Made by a program: the position numbers and the translations under genes
Notes under the pieces: generated by a model
Databases searched by the model: none
What the model was told of the DNA's origin: nothing
Seen by the model: only the letters and a program-made list of their open reading frames with translations
Shown: piece after piece, positions 1-11,200 of the stretch
Layout: every line of letters begins with the position of its first letter
Numbering within the stretch: position 1 is the stretch's first letter
Assembly (NCBI GenBank): GCA_019671135.1
Contig: JAHRHY010000001.1
Location: 310,001 to 374,000 of the forward strand
Direction of reading: 5' to 3'
DNA from: Linnemannia hyalina
Lineage: Eukaryota; Mortierellomycota; Mortierellomycetes; Mortierellales; Mortierellaceae
Length of the DNA stretch: 64,000 nucleotides

Positions 1-88
1 GGCGGTGGGATTGGCCGAGGTAGACCGTGTAAGGACTGTGACGATGACCATGGAGATGGTCAATGTCAAGGTCGCGTATGTATGTCAT
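1..88 (-). pseudogene. Signal-peptide-like segment, copy 1 (cut by window edge)
   Basis: Read on the minus strand from about 88, this stretch aligns with copies 2-4 at about 1119, 5941 and 7097. It has a CAA-rich leader, a short polar stretch and then a hydrophobic core (MVIVTVL) followed by TRSTSAN, like an N-terminal secretion signal with a small-residue cleavage region. The ATG that corresponds to the start in copy 3 lies in a different frame from the hydrophobic core, so either the internal ATG at about 51 is used or this copy is frameshifted. The rest lies outside the window. I cannot name the family. Confidence 0.3.
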
Positions 89-1005
89 GATGTGTTGTTG
101 TTGATTTTTGGAAAGAGGTGTTTGATTGGTAGGGATAGGAGAGGAGAGGAGAAGAGAGTATAAAGGAGTAAAATATGAAATGTGCACGTTTTTGAATGAA
201 AACCTGAAGTGAGATGGGCAGAGTTACCGAGAGCAAGTAAGGAGGGATCTGGATGGTATCCAGCTCTGAGTACAAATCCTTAGGTTCATGCAAAAGCATG
301 GTTGGTTTCGTTAAAGAACGATGGAAACAAAAAAGAAGTGTGGTCACAAGCCATAGGGGAATGGATTCTGAATTCTGTTTAGGGGGGTGAGGGATGCAAG
401 GGAAGGGAAGAGGAGAGGAGAGGAGAGATGCGGCATTATTTTGCGTTTTCTGAAACTTGCGCCAGGCGACTCTACCCTGAGTCTGGACCCTGAGTCTGAT
501 AAAAAAAAATAATAGAATTAACGTGCCGAGAGCTTGTCACGAAAATGAAAACGCGTGCCCGATAAAAATGAGCCCATTGCGCTCAACAATCCTCTTTTTT
601 TTGGGGGGTTTTTTTAGGTCTACGACAACAGCAACATCATTGCACATCCTTGCGTTGCATATCTTTTTGTATTACATTTTGGAGAACGAAGGCGAGGGAC
701 AATAGTACAAACAACTCTAGTTTTCCCACCTAAGGTTCCCCCGCTTTTCCAAAACGTCTTCTTTCTCCATCTTCCGTCAGTCGCAACCATCACCTCCAGT
801 CTCATCCTCTTCGCCCACCACCATCACCTTTACCCTCGCCTTGAACCCATTTATGACTACCACCACCACCGCCTTTATCACCTCTGTTGCCGCCCTGACC
901 AAATCCAGCGCGAACCCGCCCACAAAACCACCACGCTTTCTTAGGAGTGAGGAATCGGAAGTTTCGTCCGAATATCCTCCAGCATTATGTAGGCGGCCAT
1001 TGTGT
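89..1005. other. No recognised gene
   Basis: There are only short ORFs without domain or codon signal. Downstream of copy 2, on the minus strand at about 780-1088, a second frame could encode a basic, Cys-containing tail (RCRCSHQ, LLRKRGG). It is offset from the signal-peptide frame and has only a TTG start, so I do not call it a gene. Confidence 0.5.
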
Positions 1006-1119
1006 TTATTGAGGTACTGGTGAGAGCAACGGCAGCGATAAATGGTATGGTTGAATGGTGCCGTTGAGGTTGCCGGAGTTGTTCCCAAGAAGGGCTAGGA
1101 GGGTAAGGAGAACGGCCAT
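1006..1119 (-). CDS. Small signal-peptide ORF, copy 2 (37 aa, possibly decayed)
   Basis: ATG at 1119 opens a 37-residue ORF with a strong hydrophobic core (MAVLLTLLALLG) followed by a polar tail and a TAA stop at 1006. The DNA aligns with copy 3 (5792-5941). Relative to that copy, one base is missing just after its start codon, which puts the upstream ATG at 1157 out of frame with the core. This may be a tiny secreted peptide, the first exon of a longer gene, or a frameshifted relic. No family is recognised. The same-strand, same-order relationship with the other three copies argues that it is not random ORF noise. Confidence 0.3.
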   Translation of the reverse strand: MAVLLTLLALLGNNSGNLNGTIQPYHLSLPLLSPVPQ

Positions 1120-1157
1120 CGATAGGGTTGTGAAGGTGTGTCCGGATGTGTGTTCAT

Positions 1158-3384
1158 TGTTGGCGGAATTGCGGTTGTTGCTGTTGTATGTAGATATAAT
1201 ATATGAGGTTGTGAATAAGGTCAGTTTTTTTTGGGTGTTTGGTAATGTTGTTTTGTGAAAATAATATGATGGGAGTATTTATGTCACGACGGGTAGGTGA
1301 GAATTAGAAATAGTAGAAAGGGAGATCAAAGCGGACATGCTCGCAGAACTCAAAGCAACCCGAGAGTCACATCAGGGCGAGAGTGACCTGCCTTTCTTGC
1401 CAAAAGTCTTTCCTATTGAAATGGGAAGGAAACTACATCCTCTACATAGACGTTGTTCTCTATCTTTTTTGTATATGTGTTGTTTATGTGTAGGCTCCCG
1501 CTTCGTTAGTAGTGTTCTGTGATGAATAATGATAGAAATGGGATGGGGATATAGAGCATCATCACTCTCTTTCTCCCTCTCTCGCTTTTCCTGTCCTCCT
1601 TTCTGCCTGCTCCCTTTTTCCTCTCGATCGCCCTTTCCCTATTATCTATCTTCCGCTGTCTTACTCCTTGCCTTTCTCTCTGTCATTCATGCTTCTCAAC
1701 TTAAAAAATGACCCGTCGACTAAAGAGGAAGAAGATAGTGTTGTTGTAGGTGGCGTGTACCTGTCTACATTTTTGAGTCACGTAAACGCGAAATTAATTT
1801 AGGCTGATCTCATCCGCAACGAGTGTGATCCACGGCGACAAAGGTGTGCTTAACATCAAGAAAGACGCTACACCCTAATGATGGCGAAGGAATGATCAGT
1901 CAGGAAAAATATATTTTAGACTCTACCTACCCGACATCAACAACATCTGACCTTAGACCTTCTCTTCATTTTCGCTTGATCTCTCCTTGTTTTGTTGTTC
2001 TTTTTTTTTCATTCTCACCACATTTTGGATCCAGGGTGACACAAATTCCATATTTCAAGCGAGGAGAGAAAGGCACAGGGAGAAAAAGACACAGCAATAA
2101 TCAGAAACAGGAGTGGAACGACTGAACTTGCATCTCTGGGACCCATTGCTTTCGCCTTGCAGACGTCCCTCCATTCTCTCTCTCACCCATCCCTCGTCGT
2201 TACTCTGTCTTTGTCCATCTCTTCTCTGTTGTCTGTCTCTTCAAGAAACCTTCCAAAGTTATGTTTCGTGCGTGTCATGGAACCAGTGTACAGTGTACAA
2301 AAACAGGTGCCTCTCACACACCTCACCTTTACCCTTGCTACTGTCCCTCTTCCCCGGGAAGAGCCCAATTGAGGCTAGCAACAAAAGAGGGGGATGATGA
2401 GAGATGGTGTTTGTAATCATGTTTCCGGTTTCAGTCTCTCGGGTCCTTACCTCCATCACCTTCTTCTTCCCTCTTTTGCCATCCGTTCCTTGGATCTTTG
2501 CAACCGATGTGAACTCCTCATTGATTTCGCACTGCCTTATGTTTCTTTTAGCCGAATAATGGAGCGAGCACCATTTTTATGCGTGGACGTAACCTGGGGT
2601 TCGGAAGACAAGGCAAAAAAAGAACAAACAGAACAAAGACGAGCGTGGATTGGCTGATAGCATATCGAGTCATCATCATCATGCGTCCCCCCACAAAACA
2701 AACAGACAACGGAGAATATCCATTCCTTCCCCGTTATTTGTTTTTGTTGAGTGAGTGTGGTAATTAGTGTTTTCATTCCTTCGCTTCTTCATATTTGATT
2801 GGCCAAAGAAACCAACAGACAAACACACACGGATCAAAATTCCAGTCGAATTGAATCCCACGCCCCTGGAGAACACCACCCCAATACCCCTGACTGAATC
2901 GAATCACAATCAAAATCAGCATCGTAGCCCAATGGGGAATAGAAGGACGAGAAGTATCTCTTGTCCGGTACGCACACACACTACAATGCTGCGAAAGGGT
3001 CAAAGGAGATCAACAATGGGATAGAACCTTAATATTTATCTCCCTCGGCTAAGTGAACTTACTTCATTATCTGTCTCTGTCCCCCTTAGTTTTTTTTCCT
3101 TCTGGGTATCCCCTTTCTATTCCGCTCTCTCCAACCACTCTATGGGAGTTGGTTGGTAAGATGTATCATGGGGTAGACGAGGGTAATGAACCAAGAAAAG
3201 AAGGAACCCAGTTTGGTGTTGTACTGTTGTGTTGCTTATGTATTGTGTGTTGTGTCACATTAGATAACGATCTGGACTAACAGCCAACGGCAACGCTTTC
3301 CATCCCTTTTGCTTCGCAGAATGGTCAGTCTCGAAACCTTCTGTTCAACAGAGTGTAACGACTCTCACCCTTCACTGTCTTTTG
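1158..3384. other. No recognised gene; 5' region of the GH20 gene
   Basis: CT-rich, microsatellite-poor spacer. Short ORFs (for example at 1337-1522 and 1844-2397) have no domain, no codon bias and frequent alternative starts. It presumably holds regulatory DNA for the downstream hexosaminidase. Confidence 0.5.
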
Positions 3385-3392
3385 TATAAAAA
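3385..3392 (+). promoter_or_regulatory. TATA box of the GH20 gene
   Basis: TATAAAAA lies about 120 bp upstream of the chosen ATG at 3506, a usual distance for a highly expressed fungal secreted-enzyme gene. Assignment is by sequence match and position only. Confidence 0.5.
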
Positions 3393-3505
3393 GGGCAAGC
3401 CCGTTTGTGAGTCGATTCCAGCTCATCCTCATCCTTTCTTCTCCGTCTTTCATCCCTTCCTCTTTTTTATACCTCCTGTTTCCTTTTATTAATATTTCAC
3501 TCCAC

Positions 3506-5533
3506 ATGCTTTCATTGTCGCTCTGCTTGGCAACAGTTGTTGCCCTGACAACCGTCACAGCGCAGGCGCCCTCAGCCCTGGCTTACTCCTCTTCCCTCCC
3601 CATCCAAGAGATCCAAGGCATCCCCGCTGTTAACCCCGTCAAGCAGCCCTGGATCTGGCCTCTCCCCCAGAACTGGGAACGTGGCTCCAACACCGTCAAG
3701 GTCTCCAAGAGCATCCGCTTCGAGGGCAAAGGAGCCCGCCAGCCAATTGTCTCCAAGGCCATCAAGCGTTACCAGGACCTCATGTTCAAGAAGGAGGACT
3801 ACCCCATGATCCCCTACAACTGGTCCACCACAGACAACAAGCCCTCCCGCTCGACTCTGAGCACCGTTGTCATTGACATCAAGTCCAATGACGACCATCT
3901 CGACTTGGATACCGATGAGAGCTATACATTGACGGTCCCTATCAGTGGTAAGGCTGTCCTCCAGGCCGAAACTATCTATGGTGCCCTCCATGGTCTTGAG
4001 ACCCTTTCGCAGTTGGTTCAGTACTACCCTGAGCGCAAGTCCTACTATGTCCCTAATGCTCCCTGGAAGATATCGGATTTCCCCAAGTACAAGCACCGTG
4101 GTATTTTGCTCGATACCGCCCGCCACTACTACCCCATCGAGGTGATCGAGAAGTTTATCGACAGTAAGTTACCAAAGCCCCTTCTTTTTTTTTCTTTTGC
4201 GACATTTACCTTGTCAACTCCTCAGTTCAGATGCATGCACCATGACTGGCAAAAAAGATCATAATTTTGATTGTGTGACTTACCGTGCCAATGTACACTT
4301 CCCGCTCTTCTTCCCTACCCATTCCTTTGCTAATAGCCCTGTCATGGAACAAGCTGAATGTCTTCCACTGGCACATGATCGATTCGACCTCGTTCCCTTA
4401 CGTCTCCAAGAAGTACCCCGAGCTTGCTACCCATGGTGCCTACACTTCCCGCCACGTCTACACCGCCAAGGACATCAAGCACATTGTACAGTTTGCCAAG
4501 GAGCGCGGTGTCCGCGTTATTCCTGAGATGGAAGCCCCCGGTCACTCCACCTCCTGGGGATATGGTAATTTTCTGTCTTTATTTTCATTCCAATTCCTTA
4601 CCGTCCATGTGCGCAGAAGAAATAATTCTAATCTAAATATAATATTTGTTCTTTGTCCCCCTCATTCGTGTAGGTATCCCTGAGATTGCTTCGTGCCCCA
4701 ACGCCCAGCCCTACTTTGGGTACACGGTCCAACCCCCCGCAGGTCAGCTCAACATTGCCCACCCCAAGACCAAAGAAGTCGTCCACGGCTTGATTGACGA
4801 ATGGGCCGAGCTCTTCCCCGACTCGTTCTTCCACGCTGCCGGAGACGAAGTCGTCATGAAGTGCTGGGAAAACGACACATACATCACCAACCACCTCCAA
4901 AACACCAACCAGACCCTCATGCAGCTCTTTGAGAACTTCGTCCTCGACATGGAAGATCACGTCCGCCAGAAGAAAAAGACTGTCATGGTCTGGCAGGAGA
5001 TGTTGCTCGAGTACCACTTCAACCTGCCCAAGGATACCGTCATCCAGGTCTGGGTTGGTTCTGAAGGTGTCAAGGAGGTCACCTCCAAGGGATACAAGAC
5101 CATCGTCTCTGCTCAGGACTATTGGTACCTCGATCTCGGCTTCGGTCGCCCTCGCTCGAACCCTTACCCCGAGGTCCAGGGTGCAGGATTCAATCACTGG
5201 AACCGTGTCTACTCATACGACATGCGCGCCAACCTGACCAAGACAGAGGCTGATTTGATTCTCGGTGCCGAGGCCACCATGTGGGGTGAGCTCGCAGATC
5301 CCAACAATGTCGAGGACCGTCTCTGGCCCCGTGCTGCTGCCTTTTCAGAGCGTCTTTGGTCCGGATACGAGAACCCCAAGGGTGAGGAGTTGGTTAGTGC
5401 CGATGCTATCTTGCGTCTACTCCCATGGCGCGAGCAGTTGGTTCTTCGCGGTGTCCGTGCCGGACCCTTGAACCAGGGTTTCTGTACTCGCAATCCTCTC
5501 GACTGCTTCCAGCCTCCTAACCCTGCCGCGTAG
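3506..5533 (+). CDS. Secreted beta-N-acetylhexosaminidase, GH20
   Basis: Removes terminal N-acetylglucosamine or N-acetylgalactosamine from chitin oligomers and glycoproteins, with roles in wall turnover and chitin use. Three exons, 3506-4163, 4337-4564 and 4674-5533, join in frame to 581 aa, a normal length for fungal GH20. The start at 3506 gives a clear signal peptide (LSLCLATVVALTTVTAQA); the ORF continues upstream but without such a signal. The N-terminal zincin-like GH20 domain covers about residues 40-180. The barrel follows, with HRGILLDTARHYYP, the substrate-binding stretch LNVFHWHMID, and EAPGHS. The catalytic Asp-Glu pair is D353-E354 in FHAAGDEV; this motif is normally GGDE, here AGDE. 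Aromatic sites WVGSEG and YWYLD follow, and three Cys in the last third could form disulfides. The protein is probably active and secreted. Confidence 0.95.
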
Positions 5534-5647
5534 AATTTTTTTATCCCACCAAACTTCGGCCATCCCATAAGCATGATCCGTTTTGTATACACCACTCCGT
5601 ACCTATTTCTTTGTATTTAATTCCACCTTTGCATCCCAAAAGAAGCA

Positions 5648-5653
5648 AATAAA
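5648..5653 (+). terminator. Polyadenylation signal of the GH20 gene
   Basis: AATAAA lies about 115 bases after the GH20 stop codon. A match to the canonical hexamer only; the cleavage site is not identified. Confidence 0.4.
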
Positions 5654-5791
5654 CTGTCCATCGTTGAACTATCCCTCTGTCCGTCCACATCCCTCATTCT
5701 CCCTCGTCCTCCTTTCTCTAACCACCACCACCACCATCCCACCTCACTCTGGCGCGCATAAGCGCACAAAAAAAAGGGGAGGAGTTGCAAG

Positions 5792-5938
5792 CTATGGATC
5801 CACATGCTGTTTTTTCAATCGCAAAGGGGCAGCTTGAACGACGACGCTACAGAGGTCCGGGGTGATGGCAGACGTGGCAAGGGGGGCCAAGAGGACGGCT
5901 ACCGACAAGGCTCTGAAGTTCTGTGCGGATGTTTGTTT

Positions 5939-5941
<3 letters not shown>
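5792..5941 (-). CDS. Small secreted-peptide-like ORF, copy 3 (49 aa)
   Basis: This is the best preserved of the four related segments. ATG at 5941 sits directly after a long CAA-repeat leader and opens 49 codons to TAG at 5792. The N-terminus is basic/polar, then hydrophobic (SVAVLLAPLATSA), a good signal peptide with an AxA-like cleavage site near residue 25. A mature tail of about 24 residues follows with one Cys and a basic KK pair. The start codon and hydrophobic core are in one frame here, unlike copies 1 and 2. It could encode a very small secreted peptide or be exon 1 of a longer gene; I see no convincing downstream exon. No known family recognised. Confidence 0.4.

Positions 5942-5971
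<30 letters not shown>
5941..5971 (+). repeat. (TTG)n microsatellite
   Basis: About ten TTG units. On the minus strand they are CAA units immediately upstream of the start of copy 3, so they form its leader. Confidence 0.9.
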
Positions 5972-7034
5972 GTTTTTTGAGTATTGTTGTAGGTGAGGGA
6001 AGAGTAGTGTGGTTTTGATGCTTTGATGATTAAAGGGGAGGAGAAAGATATTTTGCCTGGAGGAAACTCCCCCCCGCGCGGGATTCGATTGGTATAGAAC
6101 GGCATAATATTATTCAACCTTAGTTTGAGATACCGGTAGCGTTGGAACCAGGTGGAGGGCGAAGGCGAGAAATATTTCCTGCTCCTTGTGGGAAGGACAA
6201 CATCTTGTAATATGTGTATATTTTTTGAAGTAATTTGGTGAGAGAGAAGCGAGAGGGGAAAAACAAGGAAAAGTAGAAGAAGGAGAGGGCGACTAAGGGG
6301 AGAAAATGAAGACTTTTTTATTGGGCAGACTGTATTGTTTCCCTATTTTATTGGTTCGTGCGATATTTTCTGTCGCGTTTTTTTTACGCGAATCTTGCTA
6401 CTGTTTCCCCTTCTCTCGCTTCACTTCCAAGAACCACATACTTCACGAGCAATTTCTCCCTTCCCCCTTCCCTCCTCTTCCCAAAAAAAACAAGGATGAT
6501 CCCATGACCTCCAAGGAAAATGTAATGATACATTTTTAAGCTTGTCTTCCTAGCTTTTTTTTTGCGCGCGCGTCCACCACCTTGAACCTGTCTAGCGCCC
6601 AATCTTATACAAGGGTCTTTGTCTTTCTTTGAGCTCGTGATTTTTTTATTTTTGTCGTTGTCGCAATGTCTAGAAGGATGATGTATGGGACAAACCCCCC
6701 TTCCATTTCGTTTTTAGTGGTTTCTGTTTTGCACGAACAAAGTCATACCCATGAGAAAATGAGAAAAAACATGCATTGTTTCTTGGAGAAAGAGGAGAAA
6801 AGAAAGGGAGATGATGATCCTTGTTAGTTTTCTTCCTCTCATCATCGCCTCTACTTGGAGCACCTCCCCCCCCCCTCCTCTCCCTCTTCCATCAAGACAT
6901 CACGAAAAAGCGGTGAGGGGAAAGAAATGCTTCTCTGAACTCGCTCGCATAATCAAATCCCCTCCCGTCTTCCCCCCTCCACCATTCATACTCCCACCCT
7001 CTCAAGTCCTACTTTCTTCCACATCCACCTCGGC
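5972..7034. other. No recognised gene
   Basis: Spacer between signal-peptide-like copies 3 and 4. Only short low-complexity ORFs are present, and no conserved motif is visible. Confidence 0.5.
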
Positions 7035-7097
7035 CCACTGGCGAGGAGGATGGCTGTTGAGAGGGTGATGAAGGTACGTGTGGATGTGAAGAATTGA
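7035..7097 (-). pseudogene. Signal-peptide-like segment, copy 4 (no start codon)
   Basis: On the minus strand this encodes FFTSTRTFITLSTAILLASG, clearly alignable with copies 2 and 3 at DNA and protein level. The ATG is lost and a 25-base A tract (T on the plus strand) replaces the CAA leader. A stop follows after about 35 codons. It is probably a relic. Confidence 0.35.
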
Positions 7098-7122
7098 TTT
7101 TTTTTTTTTTTTTTTTTTTTTT
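7098..7122 (+). repeat. 25-base T homopolymer
   Basis: Uninterrupted run of T next to signal-peptide-like copy 4. Confidence 0.9.
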
Positions 7123-8211
7123 GGAAAATTGACCTCGGGGAAGGCAGAAAAAAAAAGTACGCGAGATTTACAGCACTCGTCCTGGTAAAAAAAAGGGGAA
7201 GGGAGAAGGGGGCGTGGGAAAAGGTGGAAGGTGAAGTTAAAAGAAAGAACAGACGGAGGGATCCGATCACAAAAAAAATAACAACTTCGAATTCAAGGAC
7301 GGGAAGCGAGGTACCTTTCATAAAAGGCGAGGGGCCTGGTCAGGGTCACCTTCTCCTTCCAAGTCTCCATATGTGTTTCTTGCATATTCCCCTTGTATGT
7401 TTGATTGTGTGTTTGTGTGTCTTTAATGTGTGTATGTGAATTTTTTTTAGTACTACTCCTATGTGAGGACAGAGGTGGAGAGGGGAAAGAAACAATAGAA
7501 TACAGGGGAAAGGATCCTTTCAGTAGAAGAAGGGGTTTCTTTTGAATTCTGGCTTCTGCATTCTACATCATTTTCATGGTTCTTCTCTGTGATTCTCAAA
7601 AAAAGTTCTCCCTCTCTCTCCCTCTCTCTCTCTCTCAAACACATTCGCACAATGGCACACAGTCACCATCGTCAACAGTGAAACAAAAAAGAGCATATGC
7701 GGATTACCGTAAGCAAAAAGATAAACAGCGAGCATAAACCCTGTGGGCGAAGTCAATTGCTTACCTACTCTTTCGTTATTATGTTATCACTCTCATGTTG
7801 ATCGATCGATCACTGCTGCTCGCGCAAAGAGATAAAGATACAAGCAAAATCTGCACACGTCTTAGCCAATCATGAAGAAATTGACTCGGAGAACTTTCGA
7901 CAGGACGAGCGCAGAATGCACATGTTCATCTGTGAAGCATCCGCCCACGATCCCTCATCGAAGCATAGGTATCAATGGTATTCAAATATGTTTTTATTCA
8001 TACAAAAGAAAAAAATAAAGAAACGAACACAGGTTCAACACTCATCCTGATTTTTTAGACAATGACGACCACACAACTCTACAATAATGATGATAACAAC
8101 TACAAATAAGCAAATGTAAAATATAGAGAAAAACAAACAAAACATAAACAAAAACGCAACAATAAAAGCAAAGACGTGGTATGATAATATCCTCCTCCAT
8201 CTTGGTCACAA
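7123..8211. other. No recognised gene; 3' side of the Rua1-type gene
   Basis: A/T-rich spacer with CT repeats near 7608-7636. It includes the likely 3' untranslated region of the minus-strand gene ending at 8212. Confidence 0.5.
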
Positions 8212-11200
8212 TCAATGGTGCTGGTTAGCAACCACGACAACATTGCCGACGGCCGCAGCTGCAGCAACAGCAGCAGCTGCCTGCTCCGCGCTCAGTGATC
8301 CACTTCCGTTCCCCATCCCATGACCGTGGCCGTGGCCGAGACCGTGTCCATGTCCGTGTCCGTGTCCATGTCCATGGTTCTGGCTCAAGGGATGGATTCC
8401 TCCACTCATCAAGCTGTTCCCGTTGCTCAAGTTGGCTGCAAAGGCAGCAGCGGTGGCGGCATCCGTAAATGCAGCCATGGGCTGACCTGGACCAGCCGAG
8501 AAAGATGACCGGTTCGAGCTCTGACCCTGGGTCTTGGGCTTGTGGTAGATATGGCACTTGTGTGCATGGCGGTACCACAGCATCGAGTTCTGACGCTTGT
8601 GGTTCGAGATCGGGATCCACTCGTTGCACTGGTGGCACAATCCCTCGATATCGTCCTGCTCCATCTGACGCGTCTGGATCGGGTTCGAAAACAACTTGCC
8701 CGACACCGACGAGATTCCATGGAAGAACTGCTTATGATACCTATTGTAGCAGGGAGCAAAAAACTGCAGTTAGTTAATTGTCATTTTTATAGCGAGTGTA
8801 ATCTTACAGAGCACAACCAATCGAAAAGAGGCTTACCAGAAGGCACTGTTCTTGAGCTGGAGCCACTTGCCGGGAACACAAGTGTCACAGAAACCCTCCT
8901 TGGCTTGACCGACGTTACGGACCCATTGAGGTGTGTACTGGTCGCCCTCGTATCGCAGCTTCTGCTTCCTGGCTGTGGGGTCGCCATGGAGCTCGCTGCC
9001 TTCAAATTCCAATCCATTTGCGCCGGTAGCGGTACCGGAAGCATCGTCAAAACCAGCACCGCCTTCCTCGTCTTCACCTCCAACACTGGCTCCAGCATCG
9101 GCTCCACTCGCTCCAGCATTGTTGCCTGTGAAACCGTTGACCAACCCGGCGACAGCCTCGGGATCCAAGGCATCGCCCATTGACATGGATCGACCCTTGG
9201 CCTTGCCGCCCTTGCCCGCAGCCTTGGTCGCCTTGGGTTTGGCCTTGGCCTTGGCTCCGGTAACTCCTCCATTCAATTGCTGTGGAGGCAAACCATAGCT
9301 GGGGTCCATGCGATCATGCGAGATCGAGTGGCGAAGAGTGTGGACAGGCTCAGTCAAGGGCATGTTCGAGAGCTGATACAAGTTGGACTCGCTGCCTATT
9401 GGGCCACCTGCAGCCGAGACGTGATGGGGATGGACTCCTTGACCGTTCATCTGCATGTGCAAAGGAACTGACGCTGGGGGCATCACCGAGCCGAGACCAT
9501 TGTTCATGTTGTTGATGCTGTTATGGTAGACCTGGAGGTGGAGTGCCATATCTGGTGGCTGCCAGTTCTGGACCGACGTGCCTTGATTGGCGGTACCTGA
9601 GAGACCAGACGATCCCATCTCGGCTGTCGTTATTGGAGGGTTGAACGAGTTGAGAGATCCCATATAGCTGCTGTACATGTCGACGGATTTTGTCCGCTTG
9701 CGATGGTAATTTTCCTCAGGAGAAGCGGCGCTGTTGTCGTTATTGTTGTTGGCGGCGCCTAACCCTAAACCAATCAAGTTGTGATCCAGGTTGGGTTCCT
9801 GTTTAATGTGGAAGGGCGAGTGATTGGGTCCTTTGTCATCGCCACTGCTGATACCACTACTGGTGCCCGAGGGTGTCGTTAAATGGCTGTTGTCCGATGA
9901 AGGTAGTGCTGAGGACTGCTGGTTCACTCCCGGGAGCGACTGACGTACTTGATCCAGACCCTGCGCCACGTTGGCATCCATCAACGACCGCTTGCGTTCC
10001 CGGACGGGGATGGGACCAAAGGACAGACCCGAAGGAGGCCGTGTCATTTGAATGCTGGTGGGAGTCGAGCCCATGCTGGAGGGAGAGTACTGGAAGGATC
10101 CAGCAGGACTACTGATGGTTCTGTTCCGGACTCGTGCAGCGGCCTTGCCTGCCGCAAAGGTCGGGGCACCAGTTGGGGTGCCGTACATTTTTTGGTTCAA
10201 CTGCTGCTGCTGTGGGTGCAATGGCGGCGTCAACGAATGAGGGCTCTTGGCGTACTCGACACCCGGACTTGACAGATTGCGGACATGGGGCGACTGCGAT
10301 GCTGCCAGTGTTTGGGACCGGAGATGAATTCGCTGTTGATGCATCTGTTGTTGTTGCAGTGCCTGTTGGTGCTGAGCATGCTGTAGTTGTTGCTGATGGG
10401 CCTGTTGTTGAAGACGGAGTTGCTGCTGTTGATGCTGGTGTGCTTGCTGTTGCTGAACGAGGTTGGCCATAGATATGTGAGTTGTCAAAGGAGGAATAGG
10501 GGCGTCGTTGTTTACAAAGTAACCAGACGAGTTGGTGAAGGCTGGCGGCATCGATGACTGGAATCCTGGTCGTGCGTGCTCCAATGATCCCTGCTCGTTG
10601 CCGCCATTGTTCTCCAGGAGTGTCGGGTCCGAAGAGTTGGAAAGCGGGTGTGACTTGTTCTCGTAGGCAGGCATCGAAAAGGGATGGACAGAGGCTGACA
10701 TCATATCCACCGAATTGTTGGACCAGATGGACGGCAACATGCCCTCTGTCTCGTTAGGATGTTGACCAGGGATCTGACCAGACTGCTCCAGTGACAAGTC
10801 AGACGATGACTCCTTTGACAATGGGTGCATTTGCGCCGAACCGTGGTTGCTATTGTTGCTGCTGGTGCTGCTGTATTGTTCAGGCTGAAGGTGGAGTGGC
10901 TCCTCTCCCATCGAAAATATCGAGCTCATCCGGATCATGTTGGCGGTATCGGCATCGAGGATGACACTATTACTCCTGGAGGGTTGTGCGCTTCTCACAT
11001 CGCCATCAGCGCTATTGTCTCCCGGGCTCGACCGCGACTGAGGCATAAAGTCCAGAAAGCTCATCATGGCTAATCCTGTCCCGATTCCGTGGTGGTCGTA
11101 TTCGTCATTTTCATATCCTAGACCACCACCGGATGAGCTCTGTTGAGAATGAAGATCGCCGACGGGGTGCTCAAAGTCAAAGTGGGTAAAGTCTGAAGGT

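Noticed and set aside
3572..5197. Long antisense ORFs (184 and 189 codons) opposite the GH20 exons
   Set aside because: They mirror the strong third-position bias of the GH20 coding strand, have no domain and run across its introns.
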